Notes: a model not told the origin generated them from the sequence alone. Positions 22,797 to 34,112 are shown, numbered from the stretch's first letter. The stretch is DNA of 64,000 nt from Symsagittifera roscoffensis (GCF_963678635.1 NC_087065.1:6407209-6471208), one strand, 5' to 3'. Numbers and translations are program-made.

Positions 22797-23019
22797 GGAT
22801 CTACTTAACAATCTCCGACCCCCCTATGGTACCTAATTAAGAATCTCCACCCCTATAAATCAACACAGTAAATAAGCACTGAGCTTTCTATTGAGAATTC
22901 TAATTTTGCTGCATTCTGATTGGTCGAAAAATCGACCATTTTGACCTACTTAACAATCTCCAACCCCCCCCCCCCCCCCCCCCCCTTCTTGAAAGGGGTG
23001 GAAATTGTTAAGTAGATCC
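22797..23019. repeat. Two poly-C hairpin elements, family D
   Basis: 22797-22855 reads GGATCTACTTAACAATCTCC then CCCCC; 22945-23019 is a complete palindromic copy, CTACTTAACAATCTCCAACC, then 22 C, then GGGGTGGAAATTGTTAAGTAG. Related elements lie at 8174-8260, 45634-45815 and 52201-52253. The arms pair, so the DNA or RNA can fold to a hairpin with G/C-rich tip. Confidence 0.7.
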
Positions 23020-23324
23020 AAAATTTTCTTTAGAAGCGATCCCCTTTTTCGTGTCTTTGGCCCTCAAGCATAAGAAGTGAAATTCTCGATTGATTTTTTT
23101 TTATTTAGGAGCTATTCTCATAGGCAAAAGACCGAATGCGCGAAACTTTCAACCAATCAAAGACCTTGAAACTGTCCAAAAATTAACCAAATTTGACGCT
23201 TGTTTCGAATTTTCGAATACTGAGCTCTGATTGGTTGACTAAATCTGATTGAGTATATCAATTGCACCTAGTGTTTAGCCTTGTGATGAGCCAGGGTGTT
23301 GATAAATGTGCGTCCTTGTTTCAG

Positions 23325-23426
23325 GGCTCGCTGTTTGTGTCGGGGGAGCTCGATCGAGAAACTTCAGCTCAGTATGATTTAGTCATTCAGGTCGTCGACA
23401 GTGCTGAAAGGTCTGGAACCGCACAG
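23325..23426 (+). CDS. Cadherin exon 10 (GELDRE)
   Basis: 34 codons, phase 0 to 0. Acceptor CCTTGTTTCAG, donor GTAAAC. It encodes GSLFVSGELDRET and the strand YDLVIQVVDSAERSG of a cadherin repeat. The next coding segment is at 42954, so the 19.5 kb intron between them now contains the complete 18 kb retroelement. Confidence 0.89.
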
Positions 23427-24159
23427 GTAAACAAAACACAAAATCTGATTGAAGTTCGAAGAATATCTTTTGATTGGTCCTTAATTGTCAATACCTGAAA
23501 ACCTTCGTTCTGTGGGTTACGACAACTAAAAACCTTCGTATGCTTTCAAAACACGTCGCTACAAAATTAGACAATTCTACCAGTAGTGGTTCTTTCGACA
23601 ATTCAAGTTTCTTTCCTACGTGGTAGTTTTTCACCCACTTGGTTTCTGCAAGTTTTCGAAGTCAGAGCAGCCCTTAAAATGAAAATTCATAACTTTAGCT
23701 CCTCTCACATTACGCCCCAAATAATTGAAACATTTTGCCCCTCACGCATTTCCACCCACAAACTTAATGCAACTGTAAGGATAATCACGGTACCAAACTC
23801 GGTTTTTTAACTAAGCATATACTCGTGTTTCCACAGACACATCTTTTGCGAGACATTTGTCAGTGAGTTTCACAAAACAAATGAAGCCTTCACAAAATGT
23901 CCACAAGATATTTTTTGTCATTGGATTTCGGAGATTATCGTTTTTCGGCAGTTGAATTGGGTTTCGTTAAAGGACGCTGGTTTCAACAACTTTGTCAGTG
24001 GATTCTGCAGTCATTTTCTCCTTTTGCTCCTTTTGTCCAACGCTTGTCAATGGATTCTGCAGTCATTTTGTTTTTTCTGTCACTGGATTGGCAAATATCT
24101 TTAATTAACTATAAAATAGAATCAAAAATGCTGAAAAAACTGCAAATAGATTGCGGCAT

Positions 24160-24384
24160 CCCGGGTTGACAAAAAAAGCTTATCATACTATTTCATATTT
24201 TGAAAAAATGCTTATCATACTATAGACCAAAAAAAATAAGCATGATAAGCATTTTTTCCATACTATGGAATATTATGATAAGCCTTTTTTCCATAAATGA
24301 AAATACCAAAAGTTTTTGTTTTGAAATTTTGTGTTTCATCCGAAACACTAACCCTGGACTTTTTGTAACAAGAAAACCCAGAGT
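24160..24384. repeat. CCCGGGTTGAC element, family C copy 1
   Basis: It begins CCCGGGTTGAC, contains repeated ATGCTTATCATAC and its inverse GTATGATAAGCAT, and shares the later block GAAACACTAACCCTGGACT with 48610-48640. No second end was found here. The rest of intron 23427-24663 shows no gene. Confidence 0.55.
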
Positions 24385-24663
24385 GTAACTGGCAGATACT
24401 CTCTAGCCAAAACTCAGACTAAGCTTCTAGTGCTTAAACATTTGGAGAGAACTTGCCAGCACACTTGGAGATAACTTAAATCGAATTTTAGTATATTAAG
24501 CACACATTAGTATGGTATGAAAAAAAATAATAATAAGAAATCTGAGTTAGGGGCGAAATGTCTTAAATATACAAAACATTTGAGAAGCAACTTGCGAGAG
24601 GTTAAACTTTCCGTTATGATCAACAGAGGCAAAGTTAGTCTTTTGATGCATGTGCAACCATTA

Positions 24664-25071
24664 TGGAACCTGATCTAAACTACATTTTATGATTGGATAA
24701 ATTAAATGTTTTACCAATGTAAAGTATTTAATATTAACCAATCATGATCCATCTGACTAACAACCCACTTATTTGTAAGTGCTGAAGTTACTTGTAATTT
24801 CAGCACCAGAGAGATTTGAATTTAACTTAGAAATTAGTTGGACTCTCCCGAGCACTTCAGCAGCCGCAATAAACCAGTATACCCTAGATCTATTGAGCCT
24901 AGCAGAGACTAGTTAAACAACCTGAGACTAGATAGTATAAGAGTAAGATTAGGATCGGTATTAGACTAAGAAGTTGCACGAATCTATCCGGCCGAAAATA
25001 AGATAGCGTGACGAGCAGACGGTGTACCCTATCCGAAATTACTCTATGAGTTACACTTCGGTCTTAACTCA
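24664..25071 (+). repeat. 5' LTR of giant element
   Basis: 408 bp with TG...CA ends. AATAAA at 24868-24873 could be the polyadenylation signal (counterpart 42430-42435 in the 3' LTR). No difference from the 3' LTR was seen by eye. Confidence 0.96.
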
Positions 25072-25073
25072 TC

Positions 25074-25091
25074 TGGTGCGACCATAAGTCT
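25074..25091 (+). promoter_or_regulatory. Primer-binding site
   Basis: TGGTGCGACCATAAGTCT, two bases after the LTR, in the position where a tRNA 3' end (…CGCACCA) primes minus-strand synthesis. The fragment at 8904-8921 has the identical 18 bases. I could not assign the tRNA. Confidence 0.8.
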
Positions 25092-25159
25092 CGAACAAGA
25101 CCTTACTAGATTAGAATTAACCAAAATTAGATTAGAAATTAGACAAAAACATTTACAAA

Positions 25160-25393
25160 ATGTTATACGACAATAATTTAATTGAAATGTCTCTCCGACT
25201 CAATAGATCAGAGCCAATATTCCGAACCATAATAGAACTACCCGGAATTGGAAGAAGACATCGAACCAAAGACGACATACGACAAAGTAGAAACTTGCCG
25301 TATAGTTATATGATAGTTCGGCAAAAGCCAGAACAAACTTTTATATTTCGAATACTACTTGCAATGAATTTAGATTTCCATTTGCAAACATAA
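25160..25393 (+). CDS. 77-residue leader ORF of giant element
   Basis: The first ATG-started ORF of more than 60 codons after the primer site. It is basic, with SLRLNRSEP and RQKPEQTF, and has no hydrophobic segment. The homologous ORF in the old fragment at 8989-9222 is collinear with mainly conservative replacements, so the frame seems to be under selection. It could be an upstream ORF controlling Gag-Pol translation, a small regulatory protein, or a first coding exon spliced to the ATG-less frame at 35134. I know no family for it. Confidence 0.65.
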   Translation: MLYDNNLIEMSLRLNRSEPIFRTIIELPGIGRRHRTKDDIRQSRNLPYSYMIVRQKPEQTFIFRILLAMNLDFHLQT

Positions 25394-25723
25394 AACCTTG
25401 AAGTTACTCTTCAAAATCATTTCAGGCGCTAAACAAATTTATTAATATACAATAACGATTGATAAAAAGATCTAAGATCGTTTTCCTAAAACTCTGCAGT
25501 ATTATACAAAACATGTTTGAAAAATATTTATTGGAAAATAAAAATAAAAATTAGTAGCATGACAATAAATGGTTAGTAATCATAAATCATCTTGTTGTTC
25601 CAGCTTCATCACCTAAAACATAACAGCAATCATCAACTCACTAATATCATCAAAACACTAAATTTTTCCTTTACACAAATTTAAAACTTTATCAAAATTT
25701 AAAGTCACTTAATTTTAAAACCA

Positions 25724-25808
25724 GATCATCAAGGCTTATCCTTGGATCTTAAATCATTTTCTACTTAATTAAATTTTAAACTTGATCATCAAGGCTTATC
25801 CTTGGATC
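25724..25808 (+). promoter_or_regulatory. Paired leader hairpins (candidate packaging signal)
   Basis: The 25-base word GATCATCAAGG-CTTAT-CCTTG-GATC occurs at 25724-25748 and again at 25784-25808. Each copy folds on itself (CAAGG/CCTTG closed by GATC/GATC). The older fragment keeps both copies at 9550 and 9610 with the same 60-bp spacing. Farther on, AGTGAAG...CTTCACT near 25949 is another conserved hairpin. Role in RNA packaging or dimerisation is inference. Confidence 0.5.
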
Positions 25809-26022
25809 AAACAGAACAACTTTGTTCTCCCCCACCCACTTAATTAGTGTCTAACGACCTCAAACGTCGATTCACTACCCAACCCTTTCTAAAGACCCAA
25901 GACTAATAGAAATTTTTAAACAAAACTAATCATTCAAATTAGGATAAACAGTGAAGAACTTCGGTTAATCATCCTTCACTTGACCCCCCCTCTTACCAGA
26001 CCCAGGATAAATCTTAGACTTA

Positions 26023-26144
26023 GTAAGTTTAAAATAGTATCTAACGAACTACTCGCGTTCTAATTATACCTGAACCTTGTGGATCGATTTACTATTCTCC
26101 AACCCTTGAACACAATCACTACCCCTAAGTAAGATTAAGTAAGT
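26023..26144 (+). promoter_or_regulatory. Candidate splice donors in leader
   Basis: GTAAGT at 26023-26028 (also present in the old fragment near 9850) and at 26139-26144, both before the Gag-Pol ATG. Downstream genes of such an element would be reached by splicing or internal initiation; these are the best leader donors I see. Use is unproven. Confidence 0.35.
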
Positions 26145-26324
26145 TAACACCTTAGCTTATACTAGTCACGAGAAAGTAAAAATCATTCTTCGGAATCGAT
26201 ATACTTTTCTCTCCAACCCTGAACAAATAGACCCAGGTTAAGCTAACCAAAAAATCGTAAGAACTAACAGTTTAGGAAAATAGAAATCATTTAACAACCT
26301 TTTGCATCCGTCATCCTAAACCTT

Positions 26325-29300
26325 ATGTCATTTAAAAACCTAGGAAATAAACAAACAATCATTTTACACAATTGTGAAATAGATAACAAAAAATACGACC
26401 TTGTAATCACACCTCATACACAAACAGTTGGAAGTTGGTACGACGTTTCACAACATACCAAACACGATTTACAAAAAATTTTGGCATGGTTCATAATAGA
26501 TTATTTCACACACAATATTGATTTAATTGCACAAGCAAGAAAAAATTTTAGACCCCAAAATTCGAACGATGATACCGCTATCACAGAACAATCAGATTAT
26601 GTTTGGGACCCCGAATGGTCTCATCCCGCATTTATAAGCTTTCCACAATCAATCTCAAGTCAAGCAATAGGTACAATATCTTACATAAGAGATTACGTAA
26701 GAGTAATACCATTAACAATTGATGCAACACCATTAAACTATAATACATTTTTACCCGATACACAAAATAATAGTTTAAACTCTACAGTCATACACAACGA
26801 AAACCTCAATGGAACAAGGAATCTTACTCAACAAGATATCCAGACACCATCACACTTCATAAATGAAGAAATTGTACACACAACAACTACACAACAAAGT
26901 ATTTCACCAATACGCCCAAATTTAACAACACCAAGAAATACAAATCCTTCACAAACACAGGTAACCTTACAATCAACCGTTAAACCTTCGGTTGCTCCTA
27001 AATATTCACATATGGATTACCAAACATATAGACCCATGACAATACCATCAAAAACACGCAAAACATTCACTAGAAACAACTTTGCAGACCATAATTATAA
27101 TTATACACATCCATCAAAAACAAATTATCAACCACAAAGGAATTTTAATCAATATACAAAACCTCGAAACTGGGATAACCCAACGGCCCAATATAATTCC
27201 AAAAATTTTCAACCAAATCCTCCACAGGATCGCAGTGAAAATTACCCATTTTTTCAACAAAATAAAAATAAAAAACAAACATCTTATCAAATGGATTATT
27301 TATCCTCAGATGATGACTTCTTACAACCAGATATATTTGTACCAAATACTCAAGAATATCGTAGACAAGGAATACAAAAAACACGTACAAATCATAGAAA
27401 TTTTTCTCCACAACCGATAGATGCACAATATCAACAACCAATCCAACAACAAAATCCAATTAATACACAAACTTTTCAACCAATTCAACAACAAAATCCA
27501 ATGACTGCACACTCGTATCAACCATCACAAATGCAAAATGAAATACCACTCCCATATTATCTTCAACAACATGAAATAACAAGAAACCAACTTTCAAATT
27601 TTTCTCAAATGCCAAATGCAGCAGAATCATTACAAATGACAATGAATCCATACCTTATGGGTGGATCATCAATAACATCAAACAAACCTTTAATGGTTTT
27701 CACAGGAACAGACCCTGAATACTCTGTAGAAGATTATTTAAATGCAGTAACAGCAAATTTGATTTTAAATATAGGACCTGAACCAATTAATACGCCACTA
27801 CATCAAAACTGGATACATCGACGCACAGCGTTGATACAAACAACCTTAGATGGCGCAGCCCAAAAATGGTTTTCAGTACTACCTCTAGAAATAAAATCAA
27901 ACTGGAAAAGATTTACACAAGAATTTTCAAAAATGTTTGACTCCGAAAGAAACAAACAACAACAAAGAGTTTTATGTAATGAAATTCGCAGATTACCAAA
28001 CGAAACCATCAAGCAAATAGCAGTACGAATCGAAACACTAGTTCGAAAAGCATATTCACTAAATACACATGACTATAAAAACACAAAGATGACAGAAATC
28101 TTAATGATGACCTTAACACCACAATTAAGGAAAATAGCAATAAAAAAGAGAGCATCCCATCCTTCTTCAATTCGAGAACCCGATTTAGATTTTCGAAAAC
28201 TAGTAGACAAATTAGAACAAGCAGAAATCACGATGAAACTAGAAGAAACGGAAAATCTGAAATTACAATACGTTAACAAAATTGAAACGACTTCCACTAA
28301 TATTAATAATATACAGGAATCAGAAACAGACCTCGTTGAAAAAATCACTGAAATACTCAATATTTACGAAAAGAACCCGAACTTTAAAGGCAAACCATCT
28401 TTCAAAAAATGGTGTAATTATTGCCGCCGATACGGACATAGTATCTCCGAATGTAGACAAAAACAGCAAGATAGTCAAAATAAACCTCAAAAATACAAAG
28501 AACCAAATAAATCATTCTATCAATACATGAAAAAAGATCAAAATCTACCGAACAAAACAGTTCACAGCAACAACAGTTCAGGAAAACCACTCCCGAACAA
28601 TACAAATTATACAAGAAATCAATCCCCATATAACTCAAGTTATAGAGGAAGATCACCAGAACGAAGAAACACGTATAATTCATCACAAAATCACTACAAT
28701 AGACCAAATAGTAGAAATAACTACTCCGGATCAAATTCAAATACACAACGATTTGTTTCTAGATCTAATTCCCAATCAAGAAATAACTACTATCCAAACA
28801 ATCAATCACGAAATTCATCATACAATAGGAATAGAAACTACTCCTATAATCGAAATAGAAGTTATTCAAACAACCGAAACCAGAATTACCCGAACAACCG
28901 ATCAAGGAATAACTCATATAATAGATCGAACTATAACAGATCAAACAATAACTACCAAAACAGATCGCGAAATAATTCACAAAATCGACACCCAAGTTAT
29001 AATAATCGTTACAGAAATTATTCCCAATCACCACATAGGAATAATAATAACTATAATAATTCTAATAATCGTCATAGAAGTAACACACCTAAACATCAAA
29101 GGCAAATCAATCAAGTACAATCTAACCCAGAAACAACATCAGACCCTCCAGGTATTGATGACACAGTAACTGATGCGTTACAACTCAATCAAATAAACTG
29201 TACATCATCAGATTCAGAAAGTGATACTGAAAACACTCTTGCTATCAATATGATAAAAATCGAAAACGACTATGAATCTGTCATATATGAACAACCCTTT

Positions 29301-32300
29301 CCATCACATATATATGAAAATCAATCAGAATTTCTTCAAAATAATTACACTACACCCATAAATTCCACACCAACGACGCAAGAAACAAATGAGATAAACA
29401 CTACAAATCAAACCAATAAAAATACCAAAACAAAATGCTTGAATACAAACCACATTTATCAAAATATACAAAAAGAACAACCCAAAGAAAAAATTTGGAC
29501 AATACCATTTCTCTTAGAAAGCCCAAGAAATAAAGAATTTCAACCACCAGACCTTGAAATAGATTTTTTAATTGATTCAGGAGCAGAATCAAACATAATA
29601 AACATTCCCACATGGAATGAAATAAAAACTTTACATCCAAAGCTAACACCTCTTGAAACCTCCAGTAAGCTAGCAACAGCACAAGGATCAACATTGATAA
29701 ACTACGGAAAAATCCAATTATTTCTCCTCCCTACCAGAACAATGGAGCAAAGCAAAATTTTAAATAAGCCATTTAAACAAATATTTCATATCACTGATAT
29801 TAAATATAATATCATTGGAATACCATTTATTTCGAAGTATATACCAACAATTAACATACTAAATAGTAAAATATTAATCAAAGATAAATATACAAAAACA
29901 AAAGAAACATCCTTAACATTTTTTCAAAGATTAAATAAACAACCACCATTCTTTTCAAAATTTTATCCGATATTTAACCAACAAAGAAAACACCTGAAAC
30001 CACTATCAGGAAACATCTATAATTTTTCAATCAAACAAGTTCACCAATATGATAAAGAACAAAACAAACAAAAATTTTATATGTCAGATTTTGAATTCAA
30101 ACCTATTCATAAATTTTTCAAAATCACAATCTCTTCAATAAAATATTTGAAAAATTCGAATTCAGATATTATTTCCTTACATGTTTATAATAATACACCT
30201 TACCAAGTAACATTACCTTTAGGACTTTTAGGATATTGTGAAACCAACGCTACAATATCACCAATACACGAAAAAGCCTATCGCGTAAATAATATACTCC
30301 AATTACTAGATATTTGCCAATCTACAATTCTTAATGAAGAATTATCTATAAATAATATAATAAGTAACGAAAACAGAAATACGGATTATTTCACAAAAAC
30401 TCCATATTTCAAACCTACATTCAACATAAGTAACTACACAGCAGACCAACAAAAATTTTTAACAATGTTTAATTTCCAACATTCACAAATAACACAAGAC
30501 GAATTCGAAAAATTAGCCAAACAGCTAATTAAATATTCATCAGTCTATGCAACATCAAAATTCGATGTTGGAAAAATCAGTTCATCACTACATCTCCCGT
30601 TAAAACCAGACGCAGTTTTCAAAAAACAGAGAGCAAGTAAAGTACCAATTCACTTACATGATAAAGTAAACAGATTACTCGATATTTTAGAACAATACAA
30701 CATTATATCACCAGTTAATAAAGAAGAACAACCAAAAGGCAACACATTCATCAACCCCGTTATCATTCTAGCTAAAGGAGAATCATTAAAAATCGTTCTC
30801 GACGCTAGATACCTCAATTCACTCATAGATGAATCAAAATGTAATTGGCCCATTGAACCAATACAAGTTATTTTAACAAAAATAAACGGCAAATACTTTA
30901 CAACCGCCGATATGAATAGTGCATACAATCAAATGCCACTAGATGAGCAATCACGACGTTTAACACAATTTGTTATCGGAAACCAACAATATGAATTCAA
31001 CCGCTTATTCTATGGAATATCCATAGGACCAGCAGCATTTTCAGCTTTTATGAGCAAAATTTTTAGACCACTAATACTCAAGAAAAACGCAATCACCTAT
31101 CTAGACGATGTTTTTATGCAATCACAAACAAAAGACGAAATGTTCAACGTTTTAGAAAAATATCACCAAATACTTCAGAACGAAAATCTGAAGGCCGCCC
31201 CCGATAAATCACACTTCTTTTTGACAAGAGTTAAATTCTTAGGACATAACATAGAAAGAAAAACAATCACTCCACTGAAATCACGCATTGACGCTATTCA
31301 AAAACTTCAACCACCAACAAATAAAAAGAAAATCCAAGAATTTCTTGGAATGTTAAACTTTTTAAGTAAATATGTTTATAAAATGCAATTATATCTACGA
31401 CCATTTTATAACATCCTTAGACAACAAAATAATTTTGAATGGAACACAGAACATCAAACACGATTCGAAGAAATAAAGAAACTTTTAACTGAACAAATTT
31501 CAAATACAATTCCAGACCCTGATCAACCATTTTATGCAATGTGCGATGCTTCGAACTTTGGCATCGGCGCAGCACTATTACAATCACATAACGGTACAAA
31601 CAAAATGAACCTTATATCAGCAAACTCCCGATTATTCACTCAAGCAGAGCTACGACTCTCAACCCTAATGAGAGAATGTACAGCCATAATATATACACTG
31701 ACAGAATATGAATTTCTGATACTTGGATCAAAACATCCCACAGTTTTATTCACAGACCACAAACCAATCATTTTTCTTTTCACACAGAAATCTAACCCAA
31801 ACCACCGAGTTTACAGATTTCAACTAATTCTAATGAAATTTCCAAACTTACATATAGTTTGGACTGCAGGAAAAAATCTTGCATTACCAGACACCTTAAG
31901 TCGAAATACACCACCTGAATTACTTACACGAAAAACAACAGTTGAAATACCCAAAAACATAAAATTCTACCTTGCAGAAAACGAAACATCACCTCGATTA
32001 GAATGCAAATATGCAGTTAAAACTGATATTGAACAATCACAAATAAATAATTTACAACATTTCCCACTTTATTTAGATTGTCAAAATAATCATTATGAAG
32101 TTGATTTACTTGGAACATCAACCTTCAAACCAATCCCATATTCTCAATGGATAAAAAGTAACACCCAACAAAAACGAACAAAACAACACCCGCCTAAAAA
32201 AGACCATTTTCCACTAATTGAAAAAGAAGATTTAACTGATAAAATAAATTTATCAGGACCACAAACAAATGATTCAAAATACACAATAAATCAAGTTTTT

Positions 32301-34112
32301 GACCTCCATGACCCACTTGATACAATACCCTTATCTAAATTAGAAATCGAAAACATTTTCCTCCCCCCAACAGAAACAATTACAATTTCAACACTGAAAC
32401 AATATCAAAATCTTGACCCAATAATTCGACAACTGAAATCATGGCACAAATATAAAACTAAACCTATCAAAGCAGATTCAACCATTCTAGGAAACAAAAC
32501 ACTCCTCCGATACTTTCGCAAATTTAACAACACAACAATTAACGAAAAAACAGACCTTTTAGAGTATAACCTAAATGAATCTACAGTTCCCTGTCTCCCT
32601 ATAAGTATGATTCTTATAGCTTTTAATATTTCACATACACAAAATATTAAAGGACACTCTGGATCAGAAAAAACATATTCAAATTTTATACAAAATTTTT
32701 ACTTCCCAAATGCACCAATTTGGATAAAAGTACTATGCAATGATTGTATAGTATGTCAACTAAATAAACCTTACCCAAATCAAAAACAAATCGCACAAAA
32801 ACAAGATTTTAAAGGACAAAGTTTGTACTTTAATCACCGTATCTCATTTGATACTAAAGGCCCAATTTCACCCTCATCAGAAGGAAACTCCTACATTATG
32901 GTAATTGTTGACGCATTTACACATTATGTAGCACTTAACCCAGTACCACATTGTAACGCTTATTACGCTTACACAACACTCTATGAACACTGGATAGCAA
33001 AATTCGGACTACCAGAAATTTTAGTTACAGACAACGGTACAGAATTCATAAATAATGAAATAATAACACTATGTCATTTATACAACATTAAACACAAACC
33101 ACGTACATCTCATGCACCTTGGACAAACGGCTTAGTCGAAGGTATGAACCGTTCACTACAAGAATATCTTAGATGTATCATCAACGGAAATGATACAAAA
33201 TATACCGAATGGTCAGCAGATGTAAAATTATTTCCCTTAGCATATAATTCACAAATCACGACAACTTTAGGAATGTCACCATACGAAATGGTTTTTAACC
33301 AAAAGCCACGCAAACCAATAATGTTTACAGCAAATTCCCATAAAAACGCACAAGGTTATTGTCAACCAAATAAAGATTCAATTTGTTATAACCTCCCATT
33401 ACATACGCACGATGAAGATCATTTTCATCACCCACAAATTCTTAAACTAGCCTCCGGTACACACACCGAATGGATTTTAAATAGAGATAAGAAACACAAT
33501 GAAATTTACCAAAAAATAACGAAAAAGTTATTACAAAGACAAAACATAAATGAACAAATCAATTCACGTTTTACACCAGCTTCCGATTTAAAAATTGGAA
33601 CATTTGTTTTAATACCTAATTTTAATACTCAAAAAGGAATTTCTAAAAAATTACAACCCCTCCGAAAAGGACCCTACCAAATAATTGCAAAACCCACTGA
33701 TGTCACATATAAAATTACCGACTCAAACAAAAAAGAAATCGTTCAACATCGAAACAACCTATTACCTTATTACCCAAAAGAATACGCACTCCGCGAATTA
33801 ACTCAATTATATTCTTTCACAGGATTAAAAATCATTCAAAATGAACCACATCTGAAAAACACAGAACAAAATGATAACCCCACCGAAAATCAAAACACAA
33901 AACCAACCGCCACCAAAAACAATACACAAAACCAAAAAGAATCTCCAAAACAAAGAAAAAATAGAAAAATGACCGAACAAATAATACCCCAAGAAGAAAT
34001 AGACAAATCAGAACATAGAAAAACAACAAGACTCCGAAATCAACCACGTAAAAATTACAAAATGTTCATCCCTCAATCTAAAATATTAAAGAAAGTAGAA
34101 TTTAAAAAGTAA
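26325..34112 (+). CDS. gag-pol: Gag-Pol polyprotein, 2,595 residues
   Basis: One uninterrupted frame from ATG; no frameshift separates Gag and Pol. The N-terminal 250 residues are of unknown fold, then comes a long N/Q/P-rich stretch. A capsid-like helical region lies at about 455-640 (FTGTDPEYSVEDYL; TLDGAAQKWF), a CCHC knuckle at 697-710 (CNYCRRYGHSISEC), and an Asn/Arg/Tyr-rich basic region at about 760-930. The protease has LIDSGAESN with Asp1084. RT has YLDD at 1592-1595. RNase H has CDAS with Asp1741. Integrase has zinc ligands His2104, His2111, Cys2141 and Cys2144 and catalytic Asp2176, Asp2236 and Glu2272 (D,D35E). A GPY-like region lies near 2449, and the tail is basic. All catalytic residues are present. 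The product makes particles, copies the RNA and integrates the DNA. Confidence 0.95.
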   Translation: MSFKNLGNKQTIILHNCEIDNKKYDLVITPHTQTVGSWYDVSQHTKHDLQKILAWFIIDYFTHNIDLIAQARKNFRPQNSNDDTAITEQSDYVWDPEWSHPAFISFPQSISSQAIGTISYIRDYVRVIPLTIDATPLNYNTFLPDTQNNSLNSTVIHNENLNGTRNLTQQDIQTPSHFINEEIVHTTTTQQSISPIRPNLTTPRNTNPSQTQVTLQSTVKPSVAPKYSHMDYQTYRPMTIPSKTRKTFTRNNFADHNYNYTHPSKTNYQPQRNFNQYTKPRNWDNPTAQYNSKNFQPNPPQDRSENYPFFQQNKNKKQTSYQMDYLSSDDDFLQPDIFVPNTQEYRRQGIQKTRTNHRNFSPQPIDAQYQQPIQQQNPINTQTFQPIQQQNPMTAHSYQPSQMQNEIPLPYYLQQHEITRNQLSNFSQMPNAAESLQMTMNPYLMGGSSITSNKPLMVFTGTDPEYSVEDYLNAVTANLILNIGPEPINTPLHQNWIHRRTALIQTTLDGAAQKWFSVLPLEIKSNWKRFTQEFSKMFDSERNKQQQRVLCNEIRRLPNETIKQIAVRIETLVRKAYSLNTHDYKNTKMTEILMMTLTPQLRKIAIKKRASHPSSIREPDLDFRKLVDKLEQAEITMKLEETENLKLQYVNKIETTSTNINNIQESETDLVEKITEILNIYEKNPNFKGKPSFKKWCNYCRRYGHSISECRQKQQDSQNKPQKYKEPNKSFYQYMKKDQNLPNKTVHSNNSSGKPLPNNTNYTRNQSPYNSSYRGRSPERRNTYNSSQNHYNRPNSRNNYSGSNSNTQRFVSRSNSQSRNNYYPNNQSRNSSYNRNRNYSYNRNRSYSNNRNQNYPNNRSRNNSYNRSNYNRSNNNYQNRSRNNSQNRHPSYNNRYRNYSQSPHRNNNNYNNSNNRHRSNTPKHQRQINQVQSNPETTSDPPGIDDTVTDALQLNQINCTSSDSESDTENTLAINMIKIENDYESVIYEQPFPSHIYENQSEFLQNNYTTPINSTPTTQETNEINTTNQTNKNTKTKCLNTNHIYQNIQKEQPKEKIWTIPFLLESPRNKEFQPPDLEIDFLIDSGAESNIINIPTWNEIKTLHPKLTPLETSSKLATAQGSTLINYGKIQLFLLPTRTMEQSKILNKPFKQIFHITDIKYNIIGIPFISKYIPTINILNSKILIKDKYTKTKETSLTFFQRLNKQPPFFSKFYPIFNQQRKHLKPLSGNIYNFSIKQVHQYDKEQNKQKFYMSDFEFKPIHKFFKITISSIKYLKNSNSDIISLHVYNNTPYQVTLPLGLLGYCETNATISPIHEKAYRVNNILQLLDICQSTILNEELSINNIISNENRNTDYFTKTPYFKPTFNISNYTADQQKFLTMFNFQHSQITQDEFEKLAKQLIKYSSVYATSKFDVGKISSSLHLPLKPDAVFKKQRASKVPIHLHDKVNRLLDILEQYNIISPVNKEEQPKGNTFINPVIILAKGESLKIVLDARYLNSLIDESKCNWPIEPIQVILTKINGKYFTTADMNSAYNQMPLDEQSRRLTQFVIGNQQYEFNRLFYGISIGPAAFSAFMSKIFRPLILKKNAITYLDDVFMQSQTKDEMFNVLEKYHQILQNENLKAAPDKSHFFLTRVKFLGHNIERKTITPLKSRIDAIQKLQPPTNKKKIQEFLGMLNFLSKYVYKMQLYLRPFYNILRQQNNFEWNTEHQTRFEEIKKLLTEQISNTIPDPDQPFYAMCDASNFGIGAALLQSHNGTNKMNLISANSRLFTQAELRLSTLMRECTAIIYTLTEYEFLILGSKHPTVLFTDHKPIIFLFTQKSNPNHRVYRFQLILMKFPNLHIVWTAGKNLALPDTLSRNTPPELLTRKTTVEIPKNIKFYLAENETSPRLECKYAVKTDIEQSQINNLQHFPLYLDCQNNHYEVDLLGTSTFKPIPYSQWIKSNTQQKRTKQHPPKKDHFPLIEKEDLTDKINLSGPQTNDSKYTINQVFDLHDPLDTIPLSKLEIENIFLPPTETITISTLKQYQNLDPIIRQLKSWHKYKTKPIKADSTILGNKTLLRYFRKFNNTTINEKTDLLEYNLNESTVPCLPISMILIAFNISHTQNIKGHSGSEKTYSNFIQNFYFPNAPIWIKVLCNDCIVCQLNKPYPNQKQIAQKQDFKGQSLYFNHRISFDTKGPISPSSEGNSYIMVIVDAFTHYVALNPVPHCNAYYAYTTLYEHWIAKFGLPEILVTDNGTEFINNEIITLCHLYNIKHKPRTSHAPWTNGLVEGMNRSLQEYLRCIINGNDTKYTEWSADVKLFPLAYNSQITTTLGMSPYEMVFNQKPRKPIMFTANSHKNAQGYCQPNKDSICYNLPLHTHDEDHFHHPQILKLASGTHTEWILNRDKKHNEIYQKITKKLLQRQNINEQINSRFTPASDLKIGTFVLIPNFNTQKGISKKLQPLRKGPYQIIAKPTDVTYKITDSNKKEIVQHRNNLLPYYPKEYALRELTQLYSFTGLKIIQNEPHLKNTEQNDNPTENQNTKPTATKNNTQNQKESPKQRKNRKMTEQIIPQEEIDKSEHRKTTRLRNQPRKNYKMFIPQSKILKKVEFKK

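Noticed and set aside
24930-24945. TATA box of the giant element (AGTATAAGAG)
   Set aside because: It lies downstream of the AATAAA in the LTR, which is the wrong order for a U3 promoter unless both assignments change.
26400-29200. Second-frame ORFs of 110-140 codons within Gag-Pol
   Set aside because: They arise from the N/Q-rich low-complexity region and follow its A-rich composition; no independent motif.
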